In this document: piece by piece, positions 35,501 through 43,055 of the stretch
How positions within the stretch are numbered: position 1 is the first letter of the stretch
How the letters are laid out: every line of letters begins with the position of its first letter
Assembly (NCBI GenBank): GCA_035295125.1
Contig: DATGJP010000020.1
Location: 62,001 to 126,000 of the forward strand
Source: JAICMB01 sp035295125
Lineage (GTDB): Bacteria; Acidobacteriota; Terriglobia; Bryobacterales; Bryobacteraceae
Reading direction: 5' to 3'
DNA: 64,000 bases
The notes under the pieces: generated by a model
Seen by the model: the letters and a program-made list of their open reading frames with translations, nothing else
Database searches by the model: none
What the model was told of the DNA's origin: nothing
Translations under genes and position numbers: made by a program

Positions 35501-36018
35501 TTGCGGCCATCGGTTGCGAGTTGCGAAACCTGCTCGCCGTTAATCACGTGGCTGACCTCGCCGGAGTCGGTCTGAACCGCGATAGGCGATGCTTCGACAT
35601 TGACGCTTTCCTTGGTTTCGCCCACTTGCAGTGGCAGGTCAATGCGGATGCGGTCGCCGACGTTCAAAGCGATGCCGGATCTCTCCGCCATCTTGAACCC
35701 CGGATTCTCGGCTCGCACCGAGTAGTGACCGACGATCAGGCCGGGCACGACATACTGACCAGCTTCGTTTGTATTGAGTTTCCGGCTGAGGCCGGTGTCA
35801 GTGTTGGTAATCGTGATCGACACGTTCGGGACCACTGATCCCGAGGCGTCCGTCACGGTTCCGACGATGGTTGCTTCCTGCGCTGATGCCACGAACGTAA
35901 AGGCCAACAGGAGGAAGCAAAGAAGGAGGACATGGCTTATTCCGGACCCCAGCCGGAAGGAAGCCGAACGAGGAACCCGTGACCGCGTACGGATCTCCTC
36001 AAAACGAGACAGGTGCAT
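32569..36018 (-). CDS. Oar-like TonB-dependent receptor with carboxypeptidase regulatory-like domain
   Basis: A 1149-aa outer-membrane protein. Signal peptide with core LLLCFLLLAFTFVASAQ; residues about 48-130 are a carboxypeptidase regulatory-like beta-sandwich (IVGTVTDASGSVVPNVSITI); then a plug region (GEQVSQLATDGRNIYSLANL) and a long barrel rich in aromatic-ended strands, finishing with the outer-membrane signature RTLQFGARLLF. Acidobacteriota carry many such receptors, thought to import glycans or peptides with TonB energy. The leader and promoter are strikingly like those of the next receptor. ATG 36018 has GAGGTGA 6 bases upstream. A terminator lies downstream. Confidence 0.93.
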   Translation of the reverse strand: MHLSRFEEIRTRSRVPRSASFRLGSGISHVLLLCFLLLAFTFVASAQEATIVGTVTDASGSVVPNVSITITNTDTGLSRKLNTNEAGQYVVPGLIVGHYSVRAENPGFKMAERSGIALNVGDRIRIDLPLQVGETKESVNVEASPIAVQTDSGEVSHVINGEQVSQLATDGRNIYSLANLVPGASSAMPNFNTPTSAGGNANVSFNGQRQNHNIWLADGAEQSDRGGAGGAIINPSIEAIGEFRVLTSNYSSDYGLSSAGTISMVFKSGTKDFHASAWEFLRNNDFDANDFFRNKAGLPTRELRLNVFGFNAGGPVTFGKLYNKERNKTFFFYNMEWRKLINQGGVNTTVPQDAWYTGNLSTLSTQLHVPSASQLSPTQLSQWAALGYQPGDAIRNNQIPTQLIDPNAKALLSAGIFPKANQGASTFVGGNNLPTNVREELVRIDHQFSDKFWVFGHWVAESTAQNYGPPMWSGVNVPTVGNTFSNPSYTGVIHATNAISPTLINEVGFNYDGNRIAITPTGLYQTSSVSGFSMKTLFGADAAGRIPGIALAGSTGTNFSSTSFPWNNKADDYQVRDDVTWTKGAHQMRMGGGWAIYKKVQDLFGTTQGSFNFNGKYTGNDFADFLLGYANNYNELALQDNGHWNAASWNAYFQDNWRVSRRLTLNLGIRWDGIPHTYEADHRMSNFYTSEYDSTKRAILLANGNIDPSSPGLGKSPNPALSAFTFYLNGIGITGMNGNPNGMVNDSWNNWGPRLGLAYDLTGTGKTVLRGGFASMFERIQGNDMYNSGSNVPFSASVTNNDVSLRDPNTNLATGLHPTAPITVSDVVALNISNYKAPVTYQFSLGVEQQLGSGTVVSAGYVGNQSRHQFAYREFNLPPQSQLANLINNGTLYNSLVPYTGFHSIRMGENAENSHYNGMQLSLRSRLKDLQVQASYTLSKAIDPAGGNSFGGDNTNTDNPYDYRYDYGPAWWDARQIGVMSFVYDLPIFRRTGNRFEKTVVGGWQVSGVWTIQSGFPLYITEGGAQGSNGLANATNFPNFNGTITYPHNADRWFTTEGFSNPALGAWGNLKKGEIVGPGRNNWNISMFKSFLISEARNSRFELRFESFNTFNHTQFNAVGTTFSNLGQFGTPTGTYDPRTLQFGARLLF

Positions 36019-36020
36019 TT

Positions 36021-36230
36021 GAGTTCACCTCACCTTGGAAGTAATGGCCTACGGTCAGGTCGTTTTTCCCCGACGTACGAAGCGATACACCTCGCCGACC
36101 TGATAACGAGAAGAGAGTATTAGTGTTTGCGCTTGTTTAATACGTTTGATACGGGACGTTACGGAATTTCACATGTGGATTCAGCAGCTTAGGAAGCGTT
36201 ACGTGACATCTCAAACGGTGGGTACAGTAC
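36021..36230 (-). promoter_or_regulatory. conserved promoter/leader of TonB receptor 1
   Basis: The region upstream of the receptor shares ordered blocks with that of receptor 2: CTGACCGTAGGCCATTACTT (complement of about 36037-36056), the complement of CCGACCTGATA near 36095, CGTTACG boxes at 36157-36163 and 36197-36203, and GGGTACAGTAC ending at 36230. The 20-base block is identical in both genes and lies 19-20 bases before the GAGGTGA ribosome site. Such order and conservation suggest a shared regulator site and a structured or protein-bound 5' leader. No known riboswitch was recognised. Confidence 0.6.
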
Positions 36231-36381
36231 TGCGCATTCGGAAAAACTGAAAGCGGTTACACTTCGCTGCTGGAACGCAAGCAAACGCTCGCACGTGCCC
36301 GGCGCGAGCGGTTCGTGAGGGGTTAAAGTGGGATCGGGAGTTTCACGCCGCCTGCGGCTGCCTTGAATTGACCCTACCCAT

Positions 36382-36427
36382 AAAAAAGCGACCAGCGATT
36401 CCATGCTGCCATGTAATCGCTGATCGC
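36382..36427 (-). terminator. intrinsic terminator after second TonB receptor gene
   Basis: On the minus strand GCGATCAGCGATT (36427-36415) pairs with AATCGCTGGTCGC (36400-36388), one A-C mismatch in 13 pairs, around a 14-nt loop, followed directly by UUUUUUAU. It begins 22 bp after the receptor stop. A textbook rho-independent terminator. Confidence 0.88.
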
Positions 36428-36448
36428 CACTGTCTTCGCTTCCGTTTA

Positions 36449-39400
36449 CTAGAAGGTAAAGCGGGCGCCGAATTGGATCTGCCGCGACGGATACACCGAA
36501 GTGATGTGACCGAAGTCGCTCAGGCTGGAGTAATTCAACTGCACGCCGTTGAACTCAGTGTGGTTCAGCAGGTTGAAGAACTCGAAGCGGAGTTGGAAAT
36601 TCGCGCCTTCCTTATGGATGAACGGAATTCCGGCGAAGTTCTTGAACAGGCTGGCGTCCAGGTTGTTCAAGCCCGGACCGCGCAGGCTGCCTTTGGTCGC
36701 GGTGCCGAAAGCCAGAGCAGCCGGAGCGCTGAAGGCGCCGGTACTGAACCAGCCATCGACCCCCTGAGGATACGAGACCGAGCCGTTGAGATTCGGCCGG
36801 TTTGCGACATTGCCTCCCATTCCGAGAGACGAGTTGTTGTAGGTTGGCGTGATGGCCAATCCGGTCTCCGATGTGATGACGCCGGACATCTGCCAGCCGC
36901 CCAGCAAGCTCTTCGTCGCTTTTGCGGCATGCGCGAAGAGCGGCAAATCATAAACCCAGTTGATGATCAGAACGCTCTTGCGGTCGAACTGGCTCAGGCC
37001 GTAGTCGTACTTCAGGTTGTAGGGGTCTGAGGACTGTTGCAGGTCGCCGCCGCCCGGCGTTCCGGGAACGGTGTTGTAATTCCTCGCGAGTGTCCAGGCT
37101 GCCTGGAGCGAGAGGCCCTTCGAAGCCTGGATTCGGAAGTTCGTCTGAAGACTGTTGTAATGGCCGTTCTCGGGGTTTTCAGACTGGTTGATCTGCGCAA
37201 ATCCCAGGTATGGCCGAATCAAATTGACATCCTGAGTGTTGGCCACAACGGCAGCGCGCCCGGTGGTGTTCCAAGGGTACGGTGCGTTAATGTCGGCAAA
37301 AACGTTCTGGTGTTGCTCTTGAGCTCCCACGTACGACAGCGTAAGAATCGCCTGCTTCCACATCTCATGCTGGAAGCCGAAACTCCATTGGTTCGTGGTC
37401 GGAGCCTTGTAGTCGCTATACGACAGAGTCGACAATCCCGCCGGTCCGACGGGCGAACTGGCCGTCTGTCCGGTCAGGATGCTGGTCGCCGGATTGGAGA
37501 GCAGCACATTGCTGAGGTTCGTCTGGTAGCTGAACGGTACGTTCCCCGTCATGTCATAGACATCATTGCCCTGGACGCGTTCATACACCCTGCCAAAGCC
37601 GGCGCGCAGAACCGTCTTGCCTTTGCCCGTCATATCCCAGGCAAAGCCGACGCGTGGACTCCACATATTCCAATGGTTCTGCACCAGCCCGTCCGGAATT
37701 CCGTTCGTGCCGGCGATGGCCAGACCGTTCATGTAGAACGGAACAGTAGAAAGGGTCACGCCGGGGATGGTCTTGAAACCAGGACCTGTCGGATCGAGAT
37801 TGGACGTGCCCGGGATGTATCGGGGCGCGTTCGCGGCGGTGTAAAGGTTCGGATAGAAGTTCGCCACGTTGTTGTTGACTTCATACGTATGTGGCATGCC
37901 TTCCCAGCGCAACCCCAAATTCAGGGTCAGCCGATCCGTAATGCGCCAGTTGTCCTGTACGTAGATGCCGTACGTCTGATCGTGCCACATGTCATTGTTG
38001 TGCAGGGCATCCTGCTGGTAGGAGTTGGCAAACCCGAGCAGGAAATCGGCAAAAGCGCTGCCCGTATAGTTGCCGTTGAAACCGAAAGAGCCCTCCGTGG
38101 AGCCAAAGCTGTCCTGCCCTTTGTTGTACTCCATGAAGGAAAAGCCAAACTTGATCTGATGGCGGCCTTTCATCCATGACAGATCGTCGCGATACTGGTA
38201 CGCCGCCGAAGAGTTGACCCAGGGTTGCCAGCTCGGCTGGAAATTCGCGTTGACTTCGCCGGCGAAATTCATGTTCGGCAGGATCGTTCTGGTGGTGGAG
38301 CCAGGCGCCAACTGCGGAACATTAAACCCACTCAGGTTCTTGTAGACGTTCCCCGTTGCACTGATCGTGATTGTGTTGGAGCTGTAGTTGAATGCCGTCT
38401 CGTTTACCAGCGAGGGGCTGATGATATACGTGGCATGAGCGACCGCGCTGTAGGACGGGTTCGCGAACAGCGATCCGACTGAAGGATAGTTGTCGCCGCT
38501 CCACATCGACGTCGCATTGGTGAAACTGTCGTGATCTACGGCAAAGTGGCCGAAGAACGACAGCTTATCGGTGGCGCGATGGTCTATGCGGACCAGTTCC
38601 TCGCGCGTATTGTGAGGAGCGGAAGCATTGGTCACCAGGTGCCCGATGCCGCTGGAATCCACCGTCGTCGGAGTCGGCAGTGCGCCCGTCGCGATGAATG
38701 CCAATGCGTTGGAGTCGAGGAGGCTGGCTGGGATTTTGTTGCCGGGGAACGCTTGGCCGGGAGTCAGTCCGAGGGCGGCAAAGCGGGACTGCAGGGCCGG
38801 GGAGATCTGGTTCGCGTTAGGAACCCTGAGCGTCCCTGTCCAGCCGCTGAAATCGCCTGTCCGCTCCGCCAACGACGGATCGTTCGTATTCAATTGCGTC
38901 GTCCCACGAAGCGACCGCCACTCCATGTTATAGAAGAAGAACGTCTTGTCACGAGTCTTGTTGAAGCGGCCGAGAACCACCGGCCCGCCCAAATTGAACC
39001 CGTAAACGTTGTACTTCAAGATCGGCGTTGCCAGGCCGTTCCGATTGGTAAAGAAGTCCCTCGCGTCAAACGCGTCGTTGCGTACGAATTCCCACAATGC
39101 GCCGTGCACCTGGCTGGTACCGGATTTGAGCACCATTGTGAGCATCGCGCCGGAGGAAAGGCCGAAATCACCGGAGTAGTTTGAGGTCATCGTCCGGAAT
39201 TCCGCCAGCGCCTCGGTCGACGGCATCAGCGAGAATTTGCCGCCGGAGCCGCGGTCGTAGTCCTCGCCGCCATCGATCATCCACACGTTGTGATCGGGAT
39301 TCTGCCCGTTGAAGCTGATGTTGAAGCTGGTGCTATTGGCGGCCGGGAACTGAAAACCGGAGACCGCCGAGGAAGCGCCGGGTGTTAAGGCTGCCAATGT

Positions 39401-39883
39401 GACGAAGTTGCGTCCATTTGTCGCCAGATCCAAAACCTGGGTGCCGGTGACGACGTCGCTGACTTCGCTGCTGACCGATTGAACCTGCAGGATTCCGGAT
39501 TCCACCGTCACTTGTTCCGAGGTTTGGCCGATCTGCAGTTGGATATCGAGGCGGGTGCGGTCTCCCTGGCGGAGCGTGAGGCTGCTCTGGCTCCACGTCT
39601 TAAACCCCTTAGCCTCCGCTTTGATGGAGTACGTGCCAATGAGGAGCGCGGGCGCTATGAACTGCCCGACCTCATTGCTTGTGAGCACTAGATTCTGGCC
39701 GTTGCCCGCATTCAAAATCGTGATGGTGACGTTGGGAACCGCAAGACCACTCTGGTCCGTGACACTCCCAACGATGGTAGCTTCCTGCGCTGATGCCACA
39801 AATGTAAAGGCCAACAGGAGGAAGCAAAAGAGAAAGGCAACCGGAAGCCGCAAACTTCGCGGACCGGAACGAGACTGGTGCAT
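36449..39883 (-). CDS. Oar-like TonB-dependent receptor with carboxypeptidase regulatory-like domain
   Basis: A 1144-aa receptor. I prefer ATG 39883 over the ATG two codons upstream, because GAGGTGA then lies exactly 6 bases away, as in receptor 1, and the N-termini then align (MHQSR against MHLSR). Signal peptide core FCFLLLAFTFVASAQ, regulatory-like domain (IVGSVTDQSGLAVPNVTITI), plug region (GTQVLDLATNGRNFVTLAAL) and barrel ending RQIQFGARFTF. It resembles receptor 1 in layout but differs widely in the barrel, so the ligands probably differ. The strong terminator downstream separates it from receptor 1. Confidence 0.93.
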   Translation of the reverse strand: MHQSRSGPRSLRLPVAFLFCFLLLAFTFVASAQEATIVGSVTDQSGLAVPNVTITILNAGNGQNLVLTSNEVGQFIAPALLIGTYSIKAEAKGFKTWSQSSLTLRQGDRTRLDIQLQIGQTSEQVTVESGILQVQSVSSEVSDVVTGTQVLDLATNGRNFVTLAALTPGASSAVSGFQFPAANSTSFNISFNGQNPDHNVWMIDGGEDYDRGSGGKFSLMPSTEALAEFRTMTSNYSGDFGLSSGAMLTMVLKSGTSQVHGALWEFVRNDAFDARDFFTNRNGLATPILKYNVYGFNLGGPVVLGRFNKTRDKTFFFYNMEWRSLRGTTQLNTNDPSLAERTGDFSGWTGTLRVPNANQISPALQSRFAALGLTPGQAFPGNKIPASLLDSNALAFIATGALPTPTTVDSSGIGHLVTNASAPHNTREELVRIDHRATDKLSFFGHFAVDHDSFTNATSMWSGDNYPSVGSLFANPSYSAVAHATYIISPSLVNETAFNYSSNTITISATGNVYKNLSGFNVPQLAPGSTTRTILPNMNFAGEVNANFQPSWQPWVNSSAAYQYRDDLSWMKGRHQIKFGFSFMEYNKGQDSFGSTEGSFGFNGNYTGSAFADFLLGFANSYQQDALHNNDMWHDQTYGIYVQDNWRITDRLTLNLGLRWEGMPHTYEVNNNVANFYPNLYTAANAPRYIPGTSNLDPTGPGFKTIPGVTLSTVPFYMNGLAIAGTNGIPDGLVQNHWNMWSPRVGFAWDMTGKGKTVLRAGFGRVYERVQGNDVYDMTGNVPFSYQTNLSNVLLSNPATSILTGQTASSPVGPAGLSTLSYSDYKAPTTNQWSFGFQHEMWKQAILTLSYVGAQEQHQNVFADINAPYPWNTTGRAAVVANTQDVNLIRPYLGFAQINQSENPENGHYNSLQTNFRIQASKGLSLQAAWTLARNYNTVPGTPGGGDLQQSSDPYNLKYDYGLSQFDRKSVLIINWVYDLPLFAHAAKATKSLLGGWQMSGVITSETGLAITPTYNNSSLGMGGNVANRPNLNGSVSYPQGVDGWFSTGAFSAPAALAFGTATKGSLRGPGLNNLDASLFKNFAGIPFIHKEGANFQLRFEFFNLLNHTEFNGVQLNYSSLSDFGHITSVYPSRQIQFGARFTF

Positions 39884-40174
39884 ACGCATTCACCTCATAG
39901 TTTTAAGTAATGGCCTACGGTCAGCCGTTGGGAGCCCTTTCCCAGCGGAAGCGTGCGAAACGATCGCCGCCCTGAAGAATTGCGAGACACTCCACCGACC
40001 TGATAGCAGCCCAGCTTAAGATGATTTGGGCGTAACGTTGTAAGGACGTTACGGGACCGTACAGATTTTCGGCTTTAGAATCAATGGATTACTGACCGTT
40101 ACGGATAGATGGAAATTAGGGGGTACAATACGTCCCTTTCGGGTGTAGATTGAAGGTATCAGAGGTCGAACCGA
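39884..40174. promoter_or_regulatory. divergent regulatory region of TonB receptor 2 and the 417-aa membrane regulator-like gene
   Basis: Shares with the receptor 1 upstream region the 20-base leader block (forward 39905-39924), CCGACCTGATA near 39993-40003, GGACGTTACGG and GGGTACA. Three CGTTACG-type boxes occur: CGTAACG 40031-40037, CGTTACG 40047-40053 (together an 8-7-8 inverted repeat) and CGTTACG 40097-40103. TACAAT at 40123-40128 lies 26 bp from the last box (start to start), the same offset as TACAGT from CGTTACG in region 1. It could be the -10 of the rightward gene at 40175. No other gene here. Confidence 0.55.
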
Positions 40175-41428
40175 TTGTCCCGTAACCTGGACGTTGAGGT
40201 CTCGTCTCGAAGCCTTCCGCCGGAGCAGGCCGAGCAAATTCGCGCACAGCTTGAGCGCGTTCTGGGGAGTCAGCAGTTCCGATCCAGTCGCCGTTGTCAG
40301 AGCCTCCTACGGCATATCACCGAGCACACACTAGCCGACGATGGGCATGCGCTCAAGGAACGCACGCTAGGAGTGGAGGTCTTTGGAAGGCCGCCGGACT
40401 ACGATACCAATCAGGAGCCGATCGTCCGCGCGACAGCCGCGGAGATCCGTAAGAAGCTTGCACAGTACTACCAGGAACAGGGGCATGAGGCGGAGCCGCG
40501 CATTGACCTTGTGGCGGGTTCTTATGTACCCGAATTCCATGCCAATCCGGCTCCGCAGAACGGTGCGGCGCACGTCGAACCGGAGACTGAGCCTAACCGA
40601 TTGCGGCTCGCAACGGTTGCGGCAAGTGGTATTATTGCCCTGGCGTTAGCGTTGCTGGGAACCATCGCGCTCGTTCCGAAATGGGGCAAAACCGATGTTG
40701 ACCGGTTCTGGGAGCCTATGTACCAGGCGCCGGGAACGGTATTGTTTTCCATGGGCCAGCCGGTCACTTACAATCTTCGCGGCGCGCAAGCGCAGGACGC
40801 GATTCAATTTGAAATCGGCAAGCCCCCGGGAGAGATCGCGCAGGGCGTCATCCCTCGCAAAGACCTGGTTATTCTGGCGGATCGATATGTCGCGTTGGGG
40901 GACGCGGCCTGCCTCGTACGTTTGACCTCGCTTTTTGCGAAGCGGGGCAAGCCCTATCGCGTTCGAGGCGAGCGGACCACGACGTTTGCGGATTTGCGGG
41001 AGAACCCGGCGGTGCTGATCGCTGCGTTTGACAATCAGTGGACACTGCGGGCCGCGGGCGAGCTGCGCTTCACGTTCGTGAAAGACAGCGCGCACGAAAC
41101 GGACATGGTTCGCGACCGGGAGCATCCGGAGAACACGGACTGGAAGCTGACCGGAGCGTGGCCCAATTGGGACATTCCGAACGATTACGCCATCGTGTCG
41201 CGGGTGCTGGATCTCAACACCGACCGGCCGGTCGTGATTGCCGCGGGTATCACACAATATGGAACCATGGCCGCCGGCGAGTTCCTCAGCAATCCGGAAT
41301 ACTTCGCTGAGGCGGTCGCCAAGCTTCCGCGAGGGTGGGAGAAACGGAATTTGCAGATTGTTCTGCGCGTGCCTGTGGTTCACGGCGCTTCGGGGCATCC
41401 GCGGGTGCTCGCCACGCACGTTTGGTGA
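40175..41428 (+). CDS. membrane-tethered winged-helix-like protein, possible regulator
   Basis: A 417-aa protein from TTG 40175 (AGAGGT upstream). Residues about 15-125 form the cytosolic N-terminal domain common in Acidobacteriota (FRSSRRCQSLLRHITEHTL, LKERTLGVEVFGRPPDYD, EPIVRATAAEIRKKLAQYY), which looks DNA-binding in type. One membrane helix lies at about 150-170 (VAASGIIALALALLGTIALV); the rest (175-417) would be periplasmic, with no recognised enzyme motif. Divergent from TonB receptor 2 and sharing its upstream region, so a regulator coupled to receptor substrate is plausible. No experimental role known to me. Confidence 0.75.
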   Translation: MSRNLDVEVSSRSLPPEQAEQIRAQLERVLGSQQFRSSRRCQSLLRHITEHTLADDGHALKERTLGVEVFGRPPDYDTNQEPIVRATAAEIRKKLAQYYQEQGHEAEPRIDLVAGSYVPEFHANPAPQNGAAHVEPETEPNRLRLATVAASGIIALALALLGTIALVPKWGKTDVDRFWEPMYQAPGTVLFSMGQPVTYNLRGAQAQDAIQFEIGKPPGEIAQGVIPRKDLVILADRYVALGDAACLVRLTSLFAKRGKPYRVRGERTTTFADLRENPAVLIAAFDNQWTLRAAGELRFTFVKDSAHETDMVRDREHPENTDWKLTGAWPNWDIPNDYAIVSRVLDLNTDRPVVIAAGITQYGTMAAGEFLSNPEYFAEAVAKLPRGWEKRNLQIVLRVPVVHGASGHPRVLATHVW

Positions 41429-41530
41429 GGGATGGCGAGCCTGTGATTCTTTGCATTCCGCGAAGAATTTGGAGAATGTGGAAGGGTGAAGCAGTATAGC
41501 CGCAACCAACGATCAAGTTCCGGTTGGAAA

Positions 41531-41553
41531 GGTGGGACAGGCGTTTTCGTCTC
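41531..41553. repeat. decayed copy of dispersed palindrome
   Basis: GGTGGGACAGGCGTTTTCGT followed by CTCC resembles the reverse complement of copy 2 (flank CCACC, arm GGACAGGCG, loop, CGCCTGTCC) with deletions in the right arm. It lies in the 228-bp gap between the membrane regulator-like gene and the YjbR gene, where I see no gene. The gap also contains ATTTGGAGAATGTG (about 41469-41482), repeated near 49270. Confidence 0.45.
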
Positions 41554-41656
41554 CAAATCGTCGGCGCGATACAAAGAATCAGAAACTGGTACTCTCGTGG
41601 ATCAGCGGTCCGTGGCGTCACGCTGAACGCCTGCGTCACCCGTCCACGGAAAATCA

Positions 41657-42082
41657 ATGAGAGCGGCCCGACGCACCAACAACACGAGACGCATTGGCAC
41701 GGGTCCTCTGCGGTCATGGGATGCCGTCGCTCATTTCCTCCTGGCGACATTTCCGGGTTGTGAAAAAGGGACGGATCGAGAAGTCGTTCGGGTCGCTGGA
41801 AAAGCCCTTGCGTACCTGGCGGCCAACGAGCGCAGCCGGCCCAGCGGGCTTCCTGCCAACGAGGAGTTCCTGATTGTCCGAATCGATTTTGAACGGCGGG
41901 AACAACTGCTGGAGTCAAACCCCGATGTGTTTTTTGTGACGCCGCACTACCAGACCTATCGCGGAGTGATCGTGCGGCTCTCCACCGTCGATCAAAAACA
42001 GCTTCGCGATCTGCTCATCGAAGGATGGCGCCTGATGGCCCCCAAGCAGCTCGTCCGCGAATGGGACGCTGACAGGAGCTGA
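41657..42082 (+). CDS. MmcQ/YjbR family protein
   Basis: A 141-aa protein. Residues about 18-135 match the YjbR/MmcQ double-wing fold: SWDAVAHFLLATFPGCEKG, VRVAGKALAYLAANERS, LIVRIDFERREQLLESNPDVFF, HYQTYRGVIVRLSTVD and a C-terminal helix DLLIEGWRLMAPKQLVREW. Function is not well defined; the CyaY-like or winged fold may bind DNA or ligand. The first 15 residues are basic, and the exact start is uncertain. It converges with the AraC-type gene, ending one base before that gene's stop. Confidence 0.82.
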   Translation: MRAARRTNNTRRIGTGPLRSWDAVAHFLLATFPGCEKGTDREVVRVAGKALAYLAANERSRPSGLPANEEFLIVRIDFERREQLLESNPDVFFVTPHYQTYRGVIVRLSTVDQKQLRDLLIEGWRLMAPKQLVREWDADRS

Positions 42083-42083
42083 C

Positions 42084-43034
42084 TCAGTCCCGCTTCCGGA
42101 TCGGAATCCAAACTTCAAATCCGCCCGTTCCTAATACAGGGTTGAATTCAGCACCGTAACGCTCGAATTCGGGGCCGCCGGCAACCTGATAGCCAGATTC
42201 CGGAAGCCACTTGTTGAAGATCGTGAACCACACCTGCCGGATGGTGGATATATGGCCGCGGTGGGAAAACACAGCGTACTGTTGTTCCGGTATACGCAGT
42301 CGGGCGTACTCGTTTGGCAGTCGCGCAAAATCGGAGACCTCAACACCGCTGATATATTCCACATTTCCCGCGTCGTCACTGTTGCAAAGAACGCCGTAGG
42401 TGGCTTGGCCGATCTGTCCCGGGATATGACCCAGATGCGGCGCGAAACGCTGCCACTGCGCCGGAATTCCGGCACAAGCCTCCGAGTCATAACGCTCGCT
42501 GAGTCCCGCGATCAGAAGCGTACACCTGTCTTCGAAACGCGGCGGCTGCAGGTTTGCCAATAAACTTTCATCCATTTTGATTGCCTCCACGAGTTTCAGG
42601 TCCTTCAGATTCTGCCGCTCCCGAACCGCTTCGGGCGTCAGGCCAAACTGCTCGCGAAAAGCACGGGTGAATGCCTCATGAGAGCCGTATCCCGCTTCAA
42701 TTGCCACCGCGAGTATGTCGGGAGCGCCTTGCGACAGCGTTCGCGCGGCCTCAGTGAGCCGCCGGCCGCGCACGTATTGCATGATCGACCGGCCGGCCGC
42801 CAAACCGAAAACGCGTGTCAGGTGATAGCGCGTCACGTCGACAGCCGACGCGACGTCATCGAGCGAGATCTCATGGCCGAAGTGGCTTTCTACGTACCAG
42901 AGGGCCTTTTCGACTGGATCTCCGCTCTCTCTCGCCGGCATGGACCCAGAATAGCCGCGCAAGCAAATGCTTATTTGATCGATTTTGCGGTTCTGAAGAA
43001 GCGCCTTCGGATCTGGAAGATTAATAGCCTGCAT
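42084..43034 (-). CDS. AraC-family regulator with GyrI-like effector domain
   Basis: A 316-aa protein (a second possible start, MPARESGD, lies at 42941). AraC HTH about residues 40-140: EKALWYVESHFGHEISLDDVA, VTRYHLTRVFGLAAGRSIMQ, AIEAGYGSHEAFTRAFREQFG. The C-terminal 150 residues form the GyrI/Bacterial transcription activator effector-binding fold (SGVEVSDFARLPNEYARLRI, AVFSHRGHISTIRQVWFTIF, FERYGAEFNPVLG), as in Rob and SbmC-type regulators that bind small molecules. Probably a drug- or metabolite-responsive activator. Target genes not evident; the next gene on the strand is 22 bp away. Confidence 0.92.
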   Translation of the reverse strand: MQAINLPDPKALLQNRKIDQISICLRGYSGSMPARESGDPVEKALWYVESHFGHEISLDDVASAVDVTRYHLTRVFGLAAGRSIMQYVRGRRLTEAARTLSQGAPDILAVAIEAGYGSHEAFTRAFREQFGLTPEAVRERQNLKDLKLVEAIKMDESLLANLQPPRFEDRCTLLIAGLSERYDSEACAGIPAQWQRFAPHLGHIPGQIGQATYGVLCNSDDAGNVEYISGVEVSDFARLPNEYARLRIPEQQYAVFSHRGHISTIRQVWFTIFNKWLPESGYQVAGGPEFERYGAEFNPVLGTGGFEVWIPIRKRD

Positions 43035-43055
43035 TACAGGCTGGGCGCATCGGGA

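Larger units (their letters stand above)
36019..36448. other. 430-bp intergenic region between the two TonB receptor genes
   Basis: Contains, from left to right, the receptor 1 leader and promoter module (36021-36230), an unassigned 150-bp stretch with a run of A/G-rich sequence, and the terminator of receptor 2 (36382-36427). I see no credible gene here; the short ORFs have no ribosome site or family features. Confidence 0.65.

Noticed and set aside
32875..38179. Long plus-strand ORFs (for example 32875-34032, 37037-38179)
   Set aside because: Opposite strands of the two TonB receptors; no recognisable domain or ribosome site.
36449..39889. ATG 39889 as start of the second TonB receptor
   Set aside because: ATG 39883 gives the same 6-nt spacing from GAGGTGA as receptor 1 and aligned N-termini.
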